DNA of 44,057 bases from Terriglobia bacterium (GCA_021325175.1 JAJPHS010000158.1:1-44057), one strand, 5' to 3'; shown: positions 9,335-18,097, counted from the stretch's first letter. Numbers and translations: made by a program. The notes: generated from the letters alone by a model not told the origin.

Positions 9335-10737
9335 TGGGATAGAGCGCCCAGCGCCAGATGGGCGGCGTTGTAACCGCACATGCCGTGCACGCCTCCTCCG
9401 GGCGGGGTCGACGACGAGCAGAGATACACATTTTTGAGCGGCGTACGGTAAAACCCGATCGAGGGGCGGAGCAGGATCTGCTTCAGCGTATGCGCGCCGC
9501 CCATAATATCGCCGCCGATCAGGTTGGCATTGTGCTGCTCCATCTGGCGCGGGGAAAAGCTGGTTCGCTTTAAAACGATGGCGCGAAAGCCAGGAGCGAA
9601 GCGCTCGATCTGCGCTTCGATCCGCCCGGTCATATCCACTTCACAACCGTTCGGAACGTGACAATAAGCCCAGGCGGTGTGCTGCCCCGCCGGAGCGCGC
9701 GTTGGATCGAACAGGCTCGGCTGGGTCAGTAGGACCAGCGGTTTTTCTGGTGCGATGCCGCCGGCCGCTTCACGCTCGGATCGTTCGATCTCCTCCCACG
9801 ATCCGCCCAGGTGGACCGTGCCCGCATTGCGGCACGCGGGCGATGTCCAGGGAATCGGCGCGCGCAGGGCGTAATCGAGCTTGAACGCGCCGGGTCCGTA
9901 GCGATATTTTTCCATCTTGCGGCGATAGGACGCGGGCAGCCGGTTGCCCGCGATCTCCAGAAACTGTTTCGGCGTGATATCGAGCAGAATCGGCGATGCG
10001 TTTCCCAACTGATCGAGTGAGGCGACGCGCGCGCCGGCGACAATCTCGCCGCCGAGCGATCGAAAGTACGAGGCGAGCGCGCTGGCGATGGATTGCGATC
10101 CACCACGAGGCAGCGGCCAGCCGGCGGCGTGTGCGGCGATGATCAACGCCCATCCGAAGGCTCCCGAGGCGAGCGCATCGAGCGGCATCACCGCATGAGC
10201 CGCGATTCCGGCAAAAAGCGCGCGATTCCGCGGAGAACGGAAAAAATAGCGCGCGGAAACGGCGGCCGGCGGACCGGCGAGCATCCCGAATCGCGCCAGC
10301 AACAGAGGATGCCGCGGAATATGGATCGGGCGCAGGATGGCGCGCGAAAGGCGCGGCCAGTTTCGCACCAGCGGCGCCAGAAATCGCCGGTATCGCGGCC
10401 CGTCCGGCCCGAGATGCGCGCTTGCTTCATTGAGATCGCGAAAAAGAATCGCCGCCGTTCCATCATCAAGAGGGTGCGCGGCGGGGAGCGGCGGCTGAAT
10501 CCATTCAAGGCCGTGCTCGCGCAGCGGAAATGAGGCGAATGCGGGCGAGCTGAGCGCCATTGGATGAATCGCCGAACAAAGATCGTTTCGAAATCCGGGA
10601 AGCGTCAACTCCAGGGTGCGCGCTCCGCCGCCGATGGTGTCCTCGGTTTCGAGCACGGTGGTGCGCAGACCGGCTCGCGCCAGCACGATGGCCGCCGTCA
10701 AGCCGTTCGGGCCGGAACCGACTACGCAGGCTTGCAC
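9331..10737 (-). CDS. FAD-dependent oxidoreductase, phytoene desaturase/PYROXD2-like
   Basis: A 468-residue flavoprotein. The start chosen is GTG at 10737, five bases after AAGGAG and downstream of the previous gene's stop; the longer frame to 10803 would overlap that gene and lacks an SD. The N-terminus is a dinucleotide-binding fold, VVGSGPNGLTAAIVLARAG, with an acidic end of strand two (VLETED). GFRNDLCSAIHPMAL follows, as in carotenoid desaturases and the PYROXD2 group. The C-terminal flavin contact is in TPPGGGVHGMCGYNAA. The substrate is not known. There are no carotenoid genes nearby, so a role in pigment synthesis is not supported. It follows the lipase maturation factor-like gene by 22 bases and is probably in its operon. 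Confidence 0.85.
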   Translation of the reverse strand: MQACVVGSGPNGLTAAIVLARAGLRTTVLETEDTIGGGARTLELTLPGFRNDLCSAIHPMALSSPAFASFPLREHGLEWIQPPLPAAHPLDDGTAAILFRDLNEASAHLGPDGPRYRRFLAPLVRNWPRLSRAILRPIHIPRHPLLLARFGMLAGPPAAVSARYFFRSPRNRALFAGIAAHAVMPLDALASGAFGWALIIAAHAAGWPLPRGGSQSIASALASYFRSLGGEIVAGARVASLDQLGNASPILLDITPKQFLEIAGNRLPASYRRKMEKYRYGPGAFKLDYALRAPIPWTSPACRNAGTVHLGGSWEEIERSEREAAGGIAPEKPLVLLTQPSLFDPTRAPAGQHTAWAYCHVPNGCEVDMTGRIEAQIERFAPGFRAIVLKRTSFSPRQMEQHNANLIGGDIMGGAHTLKQILLRPSIGFYRTPLKNVYLCSSSTPPGGGVHGMCGYNAAHLALGALSH

Positions 10738-10759
10738 GGTTTCTCCTTCGACGGCCGGC

Positions 10760-12220
10760 TCAATACGACTCCAGGCGATGGAGCAAGCCGCGGAATCGCG
10801 CATCGCTCAAGGAAACGGGCGGAAAATAATGCCCGGCATATTCGCGTTTCCACCATTGGCCCGTTTCGGCGCGCTCGCGTGGGGTGGTGAAACGATATTC
10901 GTACAACTCGGCGCGAACGAACTTCGGTGGCGCATCGGGAAAGGGATTCGAACGAAGCAGGGCCAGCACCGGGCGATCGTTTTCAAGTAGCTTTCCCAGA
11001 AAACTCACAAACCACGGATGCTGAGAGTAATTGGACAGCGCGGCGAACCACATCAGCCAATCCAGGCGCAGATGATATGGCGCGATTTGCGGCGGCATCC
11101 GGCCGGTGGCGCCGGGCTTGCCCTTGAATTCATACTCGCGCCAGCGGGTGGAAGGCAGCAGCACGGCTTCATCGGTGCCTTCGACAATCACCTCGTAGCG
11201 CGGCCGGGTAATCGATCCGAAAGCTCCGTAGGTTCCCACCAGGTGCAGGCGGTTGTAAACCGTATTCATGATCTGGTGGGGAGAAATCATGTTGCGAATC
11301 GGCTGGATGCTCATATAAGCGACGGCGGCGGCGAGCACGTAGACCATCACCCGGTAAGGCAGCGGCTGCGGTTGCGTTTGCGCCGCGGATAAGCCGAGCG
11401 TTTCGAAAAATGCATCGTTAAGCGTACTAATGGCGAGCACCATCGTCAGGAAATTCAGCCATGACAAATTTCCGCTCACGAAAATCGCCAACTGAAAAAG
11501 GATAGTGATCAGTCCGGCCGCGGCTGCGGCCGGCTGCGGGAAGAAATATCCGAAGGGGACAATCAGCTCGGCGAAATGATTGAACAGCACGCCGCCGCTC
11601 TTGGTCCATTGCGGCCCCCAATGAAAGAACCAACTCAGCGGATTGGGCATGGGCTGCGTTTCGTAATGGTAGTTAAGGCAGGAAAGATCGCGCCAGCAGG
11701 GATCGCCGCGCATCTTGATGAGTCCGGCGCCGAACATGACGCGAAACAGCAGCCAGCGCTCCAGCCACAGCACCACCACCGGCGGATCCGTGTAGCGGCC
11801 GCCGAGGAAGATGGCGTAGAATCCCGCTTCGAGCAGAATCGATTCCCAGCCGAAGGAATAGAAGGTTTGGCCGACGTTGACAAACGACAGATAAAGCGTC
11901 CAGAGCAGCGCCCAAGTCAGCGCGACGGCCCAGGTCCCGGCACGGTCGGCGATGCCGGCCACGACGATGCCCGACAAGACCACGCCGGTCCAGGCGCAGA
12001 CGGCGAAGGCGCGGTCATGCGGAAAAAAGAAAAACAGGCTGGGCGACTGGCGAAAGGAAACGCCGCGGACGAACAGCCGCACCGGCAGCAGGCCGCGGTC
12101 GCCGAGCAGCGCGCGAAACTGATTGGCGGCGTTCAAAAACGCGATCAGATAGACGACGCCGAGCGCGCGCTCGAAAACCACCCGCGCCAGCGCGTAATGT
12201 TCACCGCGGAACCAATTCAT
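10760..12220 (-). CDS. Lipase maturation factor family membrane protein
   Basis: A polytopic membrane protein of about 486 residues matching the LMF1/LMF2 family. The N-terminal half has repeated hydrophobic helices, the motif FYSFGWESILLEAGFYAIF, GAGLIKMRGDPCWRDLSCLNYHYETQPMP and PNPLSWFFHWGP, all typical of the family. The soluble C-terminal part holds FKGKPGATGRMPPQIAPYHLRLDWLMWFAAL. In animals LMF1 assists folding of secreted lipases; the bacterial function is unproven. The ATG at 12220 was chosen. A GTG at 12247 would add nine residues, but it lies inside a perfect hairpin. No strong SD precedes either. Confidence 0.88.
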   Translation of the reverse strand: MNWFRGEHYALARVVFERALGVVYLIAFLNAANQFRALLGDRGLLPVRLFVRGVSFRQSPSLFFFFPHDRAFAVCAWTGVVLSGIVVAGIADRAGTWAVALTWALLWTLYLSFVNVGQTFYSFGWESILLEAGFYAIFLGGRYTDPPVVVLWLERWLLFRVMFGAGLIKMRGDPCWRDLSCLNYHYETQPMPNPLSWFFHWGPQWTKSGGVLFNHFAELIVPFGYFFPQPAAAAAGLITILFQLAIFVSGNLSWLNFLTMVLAISTLNDAFFETLGLSAAQTQPQPLPYRVMVYVLAAAVAYMSIQPIRNMISPHQIMNTVYNRLHLVGTYGAFGSITRPRYEVIVEGTDEAVLLPSTRWREYEFKGKPGATGRMPPQIAPYHLRLDWLMWFAALSNYSQHPWFVSFLGKLLENDRPVLALLRSNPFPDAPPKFVRAELYEYRFTTPRERAETGQWWKREYAGHYFPPVSLSDARFRGLLHRLESY

Positions 12221-12224
12221 CGGA

Positions 12225-12247
12225 GTGGGCAGGAGATCCCTGCCCAC
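12225..12247. repeat. Perfect 9-bp inverted repeat with 5-base loop before the LMF gene
   Basis: GTGGGCAGG (12225-12233) and CCTGCCCAC (12239-12247) pair perfectly around the loop AGATC. The hairpin lies between the end of the small heat shock gene and the ATG of the lipase maturation factor-like gene, both on the minus strand. It is not followed by a T-run on the transcribed strand, so it is not a standard intrinsic terminator. It may attenuate, process or stabilise the message. Confidence 0.55.
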
Positions 12248-12277
12248 ATTTTGTCAAAACATTACCGTGTCAAGACG

Positions 12278-12883
12278 TCAGCGGCGGCTGCTGGTTTCGG
12301 TCTGCCGCTCTTGCTGCGTGCGTTCCTGCGAGCTTCGCTCCTGGGATGAGCCTTGCCCCACCTGGCGTTGCGTAGAGGTCGATTGACCGGCCTGAATCGG
12401 AATCTGCTTGCGGCCGCTGCGCTGCTGGTCGATCGGGACGGTCACCTCCAGCACGCCGTTGCGAAACTCGGCTTTGGCGTCGTCGATTTTGGCATATTCC
12501 GGCAGAGGAATGGCGCGGAAGAAGCTGCCATAGAAGCGCTCGGACCGGCTATAGCCTTCGCGCTCTTCGTGGTGCTCGCGTTTGCGCTCGCCCTGGATCA
12601 CCACGGTGTTGTCTTCGGCCTCGATCTTCACATCATTCGGATCGATGCCGGGAAGATCCGCGCTGATCATAATGTTGTTGTCGCGCTCGCGAACTTCCAC
12701 GGCGGGCTGCCACATCCGCTCCCCACGCGTGATGGGCAGGTCGCCCTCGAAAAATTGATCCATCCAGTCGGTCATGTCGCGCAGCAGCGCGAAAGGCCGC
12801 AACATGGACCCCGCGCCGAACGGCCGCAGCAGGGTGGGCTCGGGGTTGCTACGCCGGGTAATCGATCGTGTTTCAGAGGCCAT
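12278..12883 (-). CDS. Small heat shock protein (Hsp20/alpha-crystallin family)
   Basis: A 201-residue holdase chaperone that binds unfolding proteins without ATP. The alpha-crystallin domain runs from about residue 58 to 155: PAVEVRERDNNIMISADLPGI, VKIEAEDNTVVIQGERK, then the signature A-F-R-N-GVLEVTVPI. An IPI motif (I-x-I) for oligomer contacts follows. The tail after residue 165 is low-complexity, rich in Gln, Ser, Arg and Glu, and longer than usual for the family. The SD TTAAGGAG precedes the ATG. The upstream 211-base gap is shared with the divergent gnd gene. I see no CIRCE element and no clear sigma-32 promoter in it. Confidence 0.93.
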   Translation of the reverse strand: MASETRSITRRSNPEPTLLRPFGAGSMLRPFALLRDMTDWMDQFFEGDLPITRGERMWQPAVEVRERDNNIMISADLPGIDPNDVKIEAEDNTVVIQGERKREHHEEREGYSRSERFYGSFFRAIPLPEYAKIDDAKAEFRNGVLEVTVPIDQQRSGRKQIPIQAGQSTSTQRQVGQGSSQERSSQERTQQERQTETSSRR

Positions 12884-13094
12884 AATCAGAACTCCTTAAA
12901 AATAATTTTTCGGAACATGAGTTAGAGCCCTCGCAACGGCCCAAGGTTTCATTCCTTTCGCCCGGCGAAACAGAGCCTTGCGCGGCTGGGTCTTGAAATG
13001 TAGCGCAGAGGACGGAGGGAAACGTCACCGCGTCGGAGGCGGTTTGCAATGAAGCGAGGCGAGATCGTAAGGTTGTACAAAGGAGCAATCTGGG

Positions 13095-14114
13095 ATGCAA
13101 CTGGGAATGATTGGCCTTGGCCGCATGGGCGCGAATATGGCTCGGCGATTGATGCGCGGCGGGCACACCTGCGTGGTTTACGATCGCAGCGCGCCGAACG
13201 TCGCAAAGCTTGCCGGTGAGGGCGCGACGGCCGGGTCCTCGATCGAGGATTTTCTTTCAAAGCTCGCCAAGCCGAGGGCGGTGTGGCTGATGGTGCCGGC
13301 GGCCGCGGTGGATTCGACGCTGGAAGAGCTCGCGCCGCGCATGGACAAGGGCGACATCATTATTGACGGCGGCAATTCCTATTACATCGACGACATTCGC
13401 CGGGCGAAAGAGCTCGCGCCGCGCGGGATCGAATATGTTGATGTCGGAACCAGCGGCGGCGTCTGGGGGCTGGAGCGGGGATACTGCCAGATGATCGGCG
13501 GCCCGCGCGCGGTGGTGGAGCACCTGGATCCGATTTTCAAGGCGCTCGCGCCGGGACGCGGAAATATCGCGCGCACCCCGGGCCGTGAAAAGGCGCGCGG
13601 GACGGCCGAAGAAGGTTATCTGCACTGCGGGCCTTCCGGCGCCGGACGTTTCGTGAAGATGGTCCACAACGGGATCGAATACGGCGTGATGGCCGCCTAC
13701 GCCGAGGGGTTGAATATTCTGAAGCACGCCAACGCCGGCCGCCGCGATCACGCAGTGGACGCGGAAACGACGCCGATGCGCCACCCCGAACATTACCAGT
13801 ACGAGTTCAATCTGGCCGACGTCGCCGAGCTGTGGCGGCGCGGGAGCGTGGTCGCTTCCTGGCTTCTGGATCTGACTGCCATCGCGCTGTTCGAAAATCC
13901 GCAGCTCGAGAATTTTTCCGGCCGTGTTTCCGACTCAGGCGAAGGCCGCTGGACCATTAACGCGGCGATCGACGCGGGCGCGCCGGCGCCGGTGCTGAGC
14001 GCGGCGCTTTTCCAGCGATTCACATCGCGCGGTGAAGCGGATTTCGCGAATAAAATCCTGTCGGCGATGCGCTATCAGTTCGGCGGCCACCTGGAGCGCA
14101 CCTCCGGAGACTGA
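13095..14114 (+). CDS. gnd: 6-phosphogluconate dehydrogenase, short NAD-type
   Basis: A 339-residue enzyme that oxidatively decarboxylates 6-phosphogluconate to ribulose 5-phosphate. The Rossmann motif [13 protein letters not shown] opens the protein, and the second strand ends VVYDRS. An Asp at that place fits the shorter bacterial NAD-preferring group better than the 470-residue NADP enzymes. Substrate-site motifs are [22 protein letters not shown] and [12 protein letters not shown]. The length matches the short family. The SD AAAGGAG lies about ten bases before the ATG. The gene stands alone, divergent from hsp20. Cofactor preference is inferred from sequence only. Confidence 0.92.
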   Translation: MQLGMIGLGRMGANMARRLMRGGHTCVVYDRSAPNVAKLAGEGATAGSSIEDFLSKLAKPRAVWLMVPAAAVDSTLEELAPRMDKGDIIIDGGNSYYIDDIRRAKELAPRGIEYVDVGTSGGVWGLERGYCQMIGGPRAVVEHLDPIFKALAPGRGNIARTPGREKARGTAEEGYLHCGPSGAGRFVKMVHNGIEYGVMAAYAEGLNILKHANAGRRDHAVDAETTPMRHPEHYQYEFNLADVAELWRRGSVVASWLLDLTAIALFENPQLENFSGRVSDSGEGRWTINAAIDAGAPAPVLSAALFQRFTSRGEADFANKILSAMRYQFGGHLERTSGD

Positions 14115-14166
14115 CGGCGCTGAGCGGGAAATACACTCGATAAATCTCACGCCGCGCGGCTTCGCA

Positions 14167-14196
14167 TTGACAACGTTGCGGTTTCCATGCAATTAT
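14167..14196 (+). promoter_or_regulatory. Sigma-70-type promoter upstream of a secreted-protein gene
   Basis: A perfect TTGACA (14167-14172) is followed after 18 bases by AATTAT (14191-14196). Transcription would start near 14203, leaving an 80-base leader before the ATG at 14284. The -10 box overlaps an inverted repeat that may be an operator. Confidence 0.5.
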
Positions 14197-14208
14197 CGAA
14201 TATCGATA
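14194..14208. promoter_or_regulatory. Inverted repeat TATCGA-ATA-TCGATA, probable repressor operator
   Basis: Two perfect 6-base arms, TATCGA and TCGATA, flank ATA. The element starts inside the -10 box and covers the expected transcription start, so a bound dimer would block RNA polymerase. Which regulator binds is unknown, and no repressor gene is adjacent. Confidence 0.45.
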
Positions 14209-14283
14209 GTTGCGGGTTTGAGAGATCCTCATTTATGACGCAACGACGTCTGCCCGTCCACCCTCTTTCATAATAGGAGCAAG

Positions 14284-15054
14284 ATGTGCCGGCGAATCCT
14301 TGCTTTTTTGTTCGTCGCCGCGACGGCGTTTAGCGCGACCATCCGCCTCTACCTGAAGGACGGGACGTATCAGCTCGCGCGCGAATACCAGGTGCTTCAG
14401 GATCGCGTTCGTTTCTATTCGACCGAACGCGGCCAATGGGAAGAGATCCCGCTGGATCTGATCGACCTCAATCGAACCAAAAAGGAAATCGCCGAGCACG
14501 AAGCCGAGCTCCAGCAGGAAGCCAAGGAGCAGGCCGCCGAGGACGCGGCCGAAGCGGAAGCGGCGCGGGAAGTGAAACTGGTGCCGCCCGCTCCCGGCGC
14601 TTACCACATTCACGGCGAACAAATGGAGCCGATCAAGGCCGCCGAGCAAAAAATCGTCGGCAATAAGCGGCGCAGCGTGCTCAAGGCGCTTTCCCCGGTG
14701 CCGATGATCACCGGAAAAGAAACGGTGGAGATCGACGGCGATTCGGCGGCGATGAAAATCTCCGAAAGCCGGCCCGAGTTTTTCATCCGCCTTTCCGATG
14801 AAGAGCGCTTCGGCATCATCAAGCTCACCCCGACCAGGAAAAATACGCGCATCGTCGAACAGGTGGATATCATTCCCGTGACCAAGGAGGTCATGGAGAA
14901 ACACGACGATGTCGCCACGTTCAAAAAACAGGAAGGCGATCTTTTGTTTAAAATCTGGCCGGAGGCCGATCTGTCGCCGGGCGAATACGCGGTGGTCGAG
15001 TACACCGACGGCAAGATGAACATGCAAGTGTGGGATTTTTCGGTGGTCCGCTAA
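14284..15054 (+). CDS. Exported protein of unknown function
   Basis: A 256-residue protein with a signal peptide (MCRRILAFLFVAATAFS). The first mature segment, LYLKDGTYQLAREYQVLQDRVRFYS followed by WEEIPLDLIDL, is a small beta-rich unit often seen at the start of acidobacterial exported proteins. A charged Glu/Ala-rich helix (residues about 65-100) is probably a coiled-coil linker. The C-terminal 150 residues form an unrecognised domain with PEFFIRLSDEERFGIIKLTP and SPGEYAVVEYTDGKMNMQVWDF. The SD TAGGAG precedes the ATG. Its stop overlaps by four bases the stop of the convergent purine nucleoside phosphorylase gene. Confidence 0.75.
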   Translation: MCRRILAFLFVAATAFSATIRLYLKDGTYQLAREYQVLQDRVRFYSTERGQWEEIPLDLIDLNRTKKEIAEHEAELQQEAKEQAAEDAAEAEAAREVKLVPPAPGAYHIHGEQMEPIKAAEQKIVGNKRRSVLKALSPVPMITGKETVEIDGDSAAMKISESRPEFFIRLSDEERFGIIKLTPTRKNTRIVEQVDIIPVTKEVMEKHDDVATFKKQEGDLLFKIWPEADLSPGEYAVVEYTDGKMNMQVWDFSVVR

Positions 15055-15812
15055 AGCCGGCCGAATCGCGGCACGATGCTTTTGAGCAGCAGGGCCAGTG
15101 TGTCGCGTATGCGCTCGCCGGTTTCGAGGACTTCCCGATGATCCAGCTTGCGCGGCAAAATTCCCGCGGCCATATTCGTCACGCAGGAGATGGCGAGCAC
15201 TTTCATTCCCAGATGATTCGCGGCGATGGTTTCGGGAACCGTGGACATGCCGACCAGGTCCGCGCCGATGATCCGCAGAAAACGGATTTCGGCTGGAGTT
15301 TCGTAGCTCGGGCCGGGCATGGCTGCGTAGACGCCTTCCTTTAATTCAATTCCCTGCTCCCGCGCGGCGGCTTTGGCCAGGGCGCGTAGATCGGCGGCGT
15401 AGGCTTCGCTCATATCGGGAAATCGCGGGCCGAGAGAATCGTCGTTGGGCCCGCACAGCGGATTGGCGCCGAGCAGATTGATGTGATCGGAGATTAACAC
15501 CAGATCGCCTGGCCGATAACTCAGATTGACGGCGCCGGCAGCATTGGTCAAAATGACGCTGCGGACGCCGCGCCGCGCGAGCTCGCGGATCCCGAAGACC
15601 ACCTGCCCCGCCGTGTAGCCCTCGTAAAGATGCGCGCGGCCCGCGAGCACGACAACCGGCGTACCCTCGATGCGGCCGGTAACCAGTTTTCCGGCGTGGC
15701 CGATGGCCGTCGAGGCGGGCCATCCGGGGATCTGAGCATAGGGCGTTTCGGCGCGATCCTCCAACGCATCGGCGAACGCGCCCAGGCCGCTGCCCAGCAC
15801 GACGCCGATCAT
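15051..15812 (-). CDS. punA: Purine nucleoside phosphorylase (trimeric PNP family)
   Basis: A 253-residue enzyme that splits purine nucleosides with phosphate to give base and (deoxy)ribose 1-phosphate. Motifs in order: VLGSGLGAFAD, GHAGKLVTG, GRAHLYEGY, LTNAAGAVN, MPGPSYETPAEIRF and GADLVGMSTVPE. These are the phosphate- and purine-binding elements of the PNP I (inosine/guanosine) group. The ATG at 15812 overlaps the upstream transporter stop as ATGA, so the longer frame to 15971 is rejected. The coupled nucleoside transporter makes a salvage or catabolic role clear. The gene symbol is given by family; the exact substrate range is not visible. Confidence 0.92.
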   Translation of the reverse strand: MIGVVLGSGLGAFADALEDRAETPYAQIPGWPASTAIGHAGKLVTGRIEGTPVVVLAGRAHLYEGYTAGQVVFGIRELARRGVRSVILTNAAGAVNLSYRPGDLVLISDHINLLGANPLCGPNDDSLGPRFPDMSEAYAADLRALAKAAAREQGIELKEGVYAAMPGPSYETPAEIRFLRIIGADLVGMSTVPETIAANHLGMKVLAISCVTNMAAGILPRKLDHREVLETGERIRDTLALLLKSIVPRFGRL

Positions 15813-17029
15813 AGGAGCATGCCGGCGATGCACGCCGACATGTAATTGGCCATCGTTCCCGCCGCGACGGCTTTCATTCCCAATCGCGCCAGATCCGATT
15901 TGCGCGTCGGCGCCAGCGCGCCGATCCCCCCGACCTGAATGGCCACCGAGCTGAGATTGGCGAAGCCGCACAGCGCGTACGTGGCGATGACGAAAGAGCG
16001 CGGATCGAGCGTCCTGCCGATCTTGCCCAGATCCACGTACGCCACAAATTCATTGAGGATCAATCGCTCGCCCAGCAGATTGCCGACGGTGGCGCAATCC
16101 TGATACTTCACGCCCAGCAGCCAGGCGATGGGAGAAAAAATCCGGCCCAGAATCGCTTGCATCGATGACGGGATCCAGGCGAGACGATCATGGCCCGCGC
16201 CGAGGATTCCATTGACCAGCGCGATCAGTCCGATGAAGGCGATGAGCATCGCGCCGATGTTCAGCGCCAGATACAGCCCGTCGGTCGCCCCGCGCGCCGC
16301 CGCGTCGATGACGTTGACACCAGGCTTTTCCACTTCCACTTTTACGCCGCCCGCGGTGGCGGGCTTGTCCACTTCCGGGATCAGAATTTTGGCGAGCATC
16401 AGCGTCGCCGGCGCGGTCATAATCACCGCGGTGAGCAGGTGGCGAATCTCGACGCCGGCGATAATGACATACGCGGCCATCACCGCGCCGGAAACGTGGG
16501 CCATGCCGCTGACCATGATCGTGAACAGCTCGCTTTCGGTCAGGCCGGCGAGAAACGGGCGGATGGTCAGCGGCGCTTCGGTCTGTCCCATGAAGATGCT
16601 GGCGGCGACGTTCAGCGATTCGGCGCCGCTGGTTCCCATCACGCGCTGCATCACCACCGCCATCGCCTTCACCACCACCTGCATCACGCCGAGATAATAA
16701 AGCACCGCGAACAGCGATGCGATAAAGATCACGATCGGCAGCACCTGAAACGCGAATACCACTCCGAACTGATCGTTTTTGACGCCGAGCTTGTCGCCGA
16801 AAACGAAGCTGCTGCCGGCCGCGGCGTAATCCAGCAGATGATTGACGCCGTTGCTCATAACGATGAATCCGCGCTCTACCGGCGTCTTCAGAACCAGAAA
16901 GGCGAACCCGAATTGCAGCGCCAATCCCCAAAAGATGACGCGCGGATTAATGCGGCTGCGATTCTTCGAAAACAGAAAGCAGGCGGCCAGGATCGTGGCA
17001 AGGCCCAGCAGACCCGTGAACTTGCCCAT
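15809..17029 (-). CDS. nupC: Concentrative nucleoside transporter (CNT/NupC family)
   Basis: A 406-residue inner-membrane cation-coupled nucleoside importer. It has the family's N-terminal helices, the gate-domain motif and the core sequences GTSGAESLNVAASIFMGQTEAPL, PATLMLAKILIPE, LLGERLILNEFVAY and the closing CGFANLSSVAIQVGGIGALAP. The transport core with the two helical hairpins is complete. The ATG at 17029 is preferred to an in-frame TTG two codons upstream. It lies 33 bases after the radical SAM gene and is coupled to purine nucleoside phosphorylase by a four-base overlap, which together make an uptake-and-cleavage unit for nucleosides. Confidence 0.93.
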   Translation of the reverse strand: MGKFTGLLGLATILAACFLFSKNRSRINPRVIFWGLALQFGFAFLVLKTPVERGFIVMSNGVNHLLDYAAAGSSFVFGDKLGVKNDQFGVVFAFQVLPIVIFIASLFAVLYYLGVMQVVVKAMAVVMQRVMGTSGAESLNVAASIFMGQTEAPLTIRPFLAGLTESELFTIMVSGMAHVSGAVMAAYVIIAGVEIRHLLTAVIMTAPATLMLAKILIPEVDKPATAGGVKVEVEKPGVNVIDAAARGATDGLYLALNIGAMLIAFIGLIALVNGILGAGHDRLAWIPSSMQAILGRIFSPIAWLLGVKYQDCATVGNLLGERLILNEFVAYVDLGKIGRTLDPRSFVIATYALCGFANLSSVAIQVGGIGALAPTRKSDLARLGMKAVAAGTMANYMSACIAGMLL

Positions 17030-17062
17030 GAGCAAGTGAGTTTAACAGATTGGCGCGCCGGT

Positions 17063-18097
17063 CTACTTGTTGGCTCCCGTGATTTTGACCAGCGGCTTGC
17101 GGCGCTCCGGAACGTCAATTTTGTGGGTCTGCGGCGCGCGGAAAAAATCGAAATACGAGACGTAATGCACGCAGCTCACGGTGCAGTACGGCGCGCAGGA
17201 TTTCTCGGTGAGATACTCGCGGCGGATATCCTCGCGCGTGTATTGTTCAAGCGGCTTGGCGGGATAGCCGCGCTGCTGCGAGCAATAATGCACCAGACCG
17301 TCCTCGCAGATATACATGTAGCGGGCCCCGGCGCGGCACCGCCAGTGGTTGGGCTTGCCTTGCGCGATCGCGTCCTGGAAAAAGTTGAGGCGCGCGAAGT
17401 GACGATTCTCCATCGCCTTCATTTCGTGATAAACTTCGCGCTCCCGCTGGCCGAGCGGCCGAAGCTGGCCGTCGCCGTCGTGAATGATTCCGACGGTCGC
17501 CGAGAATCCCAGTTCGAGCGCGCGTTTTCCGACTACCAGCGCGTCCTCCGGATTATGAATCCCTCCGCCGACCACGGAGTTGATATTCACGTGAAATTCG
17601 GCGTTCGCGGCGAGAATTTGCAGCTTTTTGTCCAGCACCTTGAGGCTCTTCTTTGAAACCTCGTCCGGCATCACGTTATCAATTGAAATCTGCATGTGAT
17701 CGAGGCCGGCCCGATTCAGGCGGCGGACGCGATCCGGCGTTAACAGATAACCGTTGGTAATCATGCAGGCCAGCGCGCCGCGCGCGCGCATGGCGGCGAT
17801 GACTTCATCGAGCTGCGGATGCAGCAGCGGCTCGCCGCCGGAAAGCGTCAGAATGCTCGTCCCCAGGTCGGCTAACTTATTGATTCGCAATACCAATACG
17901 TCCAACGGGACGGGTTTCGAAAAATCGTCGTATTCGTTGCAGTAGGTGCAGGAAAGGTTGCACCGCCGGATGGGAATAATATGCGCCATGATCGGGTGGC
18001 GCGTGGATAAGGCGCCCTTGGCGATCAGCCGTAACTCCCTCATTCGCCGCGTGAAAGATTTCCATCCGCGGCGCAGTCGAAAGGCGGTATCTGGCAT
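17063..18097 (-). CDS. Radical SAM protein with C-terminal cysteine cluster
   Basis: A 344-residue radical SAM enzyme. The [4Fe-4S] motif is C46-N-L-S-C50-T-Y-C53, followed by the SAM-contacting SGGEPLLHPQLDEVI. The C-terminus contains several more cysteines (WRCRAG, ICEDG, YCSQQ, SCAPYCTVSC), resembling a SPASM-like auxiliary cluster domain, which in known members serves peptide or protein modification. I do not recognise the specific subfamily. A precursor peptide gene is not evident nearby. It is first in an operon with the nucleoside transporter and phosphorylase, so a nucleoside-related substrate is possible but unproven. Upstream is a 154-base gap with repeats. Confidence 0.85.
   Translation of the reverse strand: MPDTAFRLRRGWKSFTRRMRELRLIAKGALSTRHPIMAHIIPIRRCNLSCTYCNEYDDFSKPVPLDVLVLRINKLADLGTSILTLSGGEPLLHPQLDEVIAAMRARGALACMITNGYLLTPDRVRRLNRAGLDHMQISIDNVMPDEVSKKSLKVLDKKLQILAANAEFHVNINSVVGGGIHNPEDALVVGKRALELGFSATVGIIHDGDGQLRPLGQREREVYHEMKAMENRHFARLNFFQDAIAQGKPNHWRCRAGARYMYICEDGLVHYCSQQRGYPAKPLEQYTREDIRREYLTEKSCAPYCTVSCVHYVSYFDFFRAPQTHKIDVPERRKPLVKITGANK

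Noticed and set aside
12884-13094. CIRCE element or sigma-32 promoter for hsp20
   Set aside because: Neither the TTAGCACTC dyad nor a convincing heat-shock promoter pattern is present on inspection.
14235-14273. Short frame MTQRRLPVHPLS as a confirmed leader peptide gene
   Set aside because: Too short and with a weak SD; kept only as a low-interest finding.
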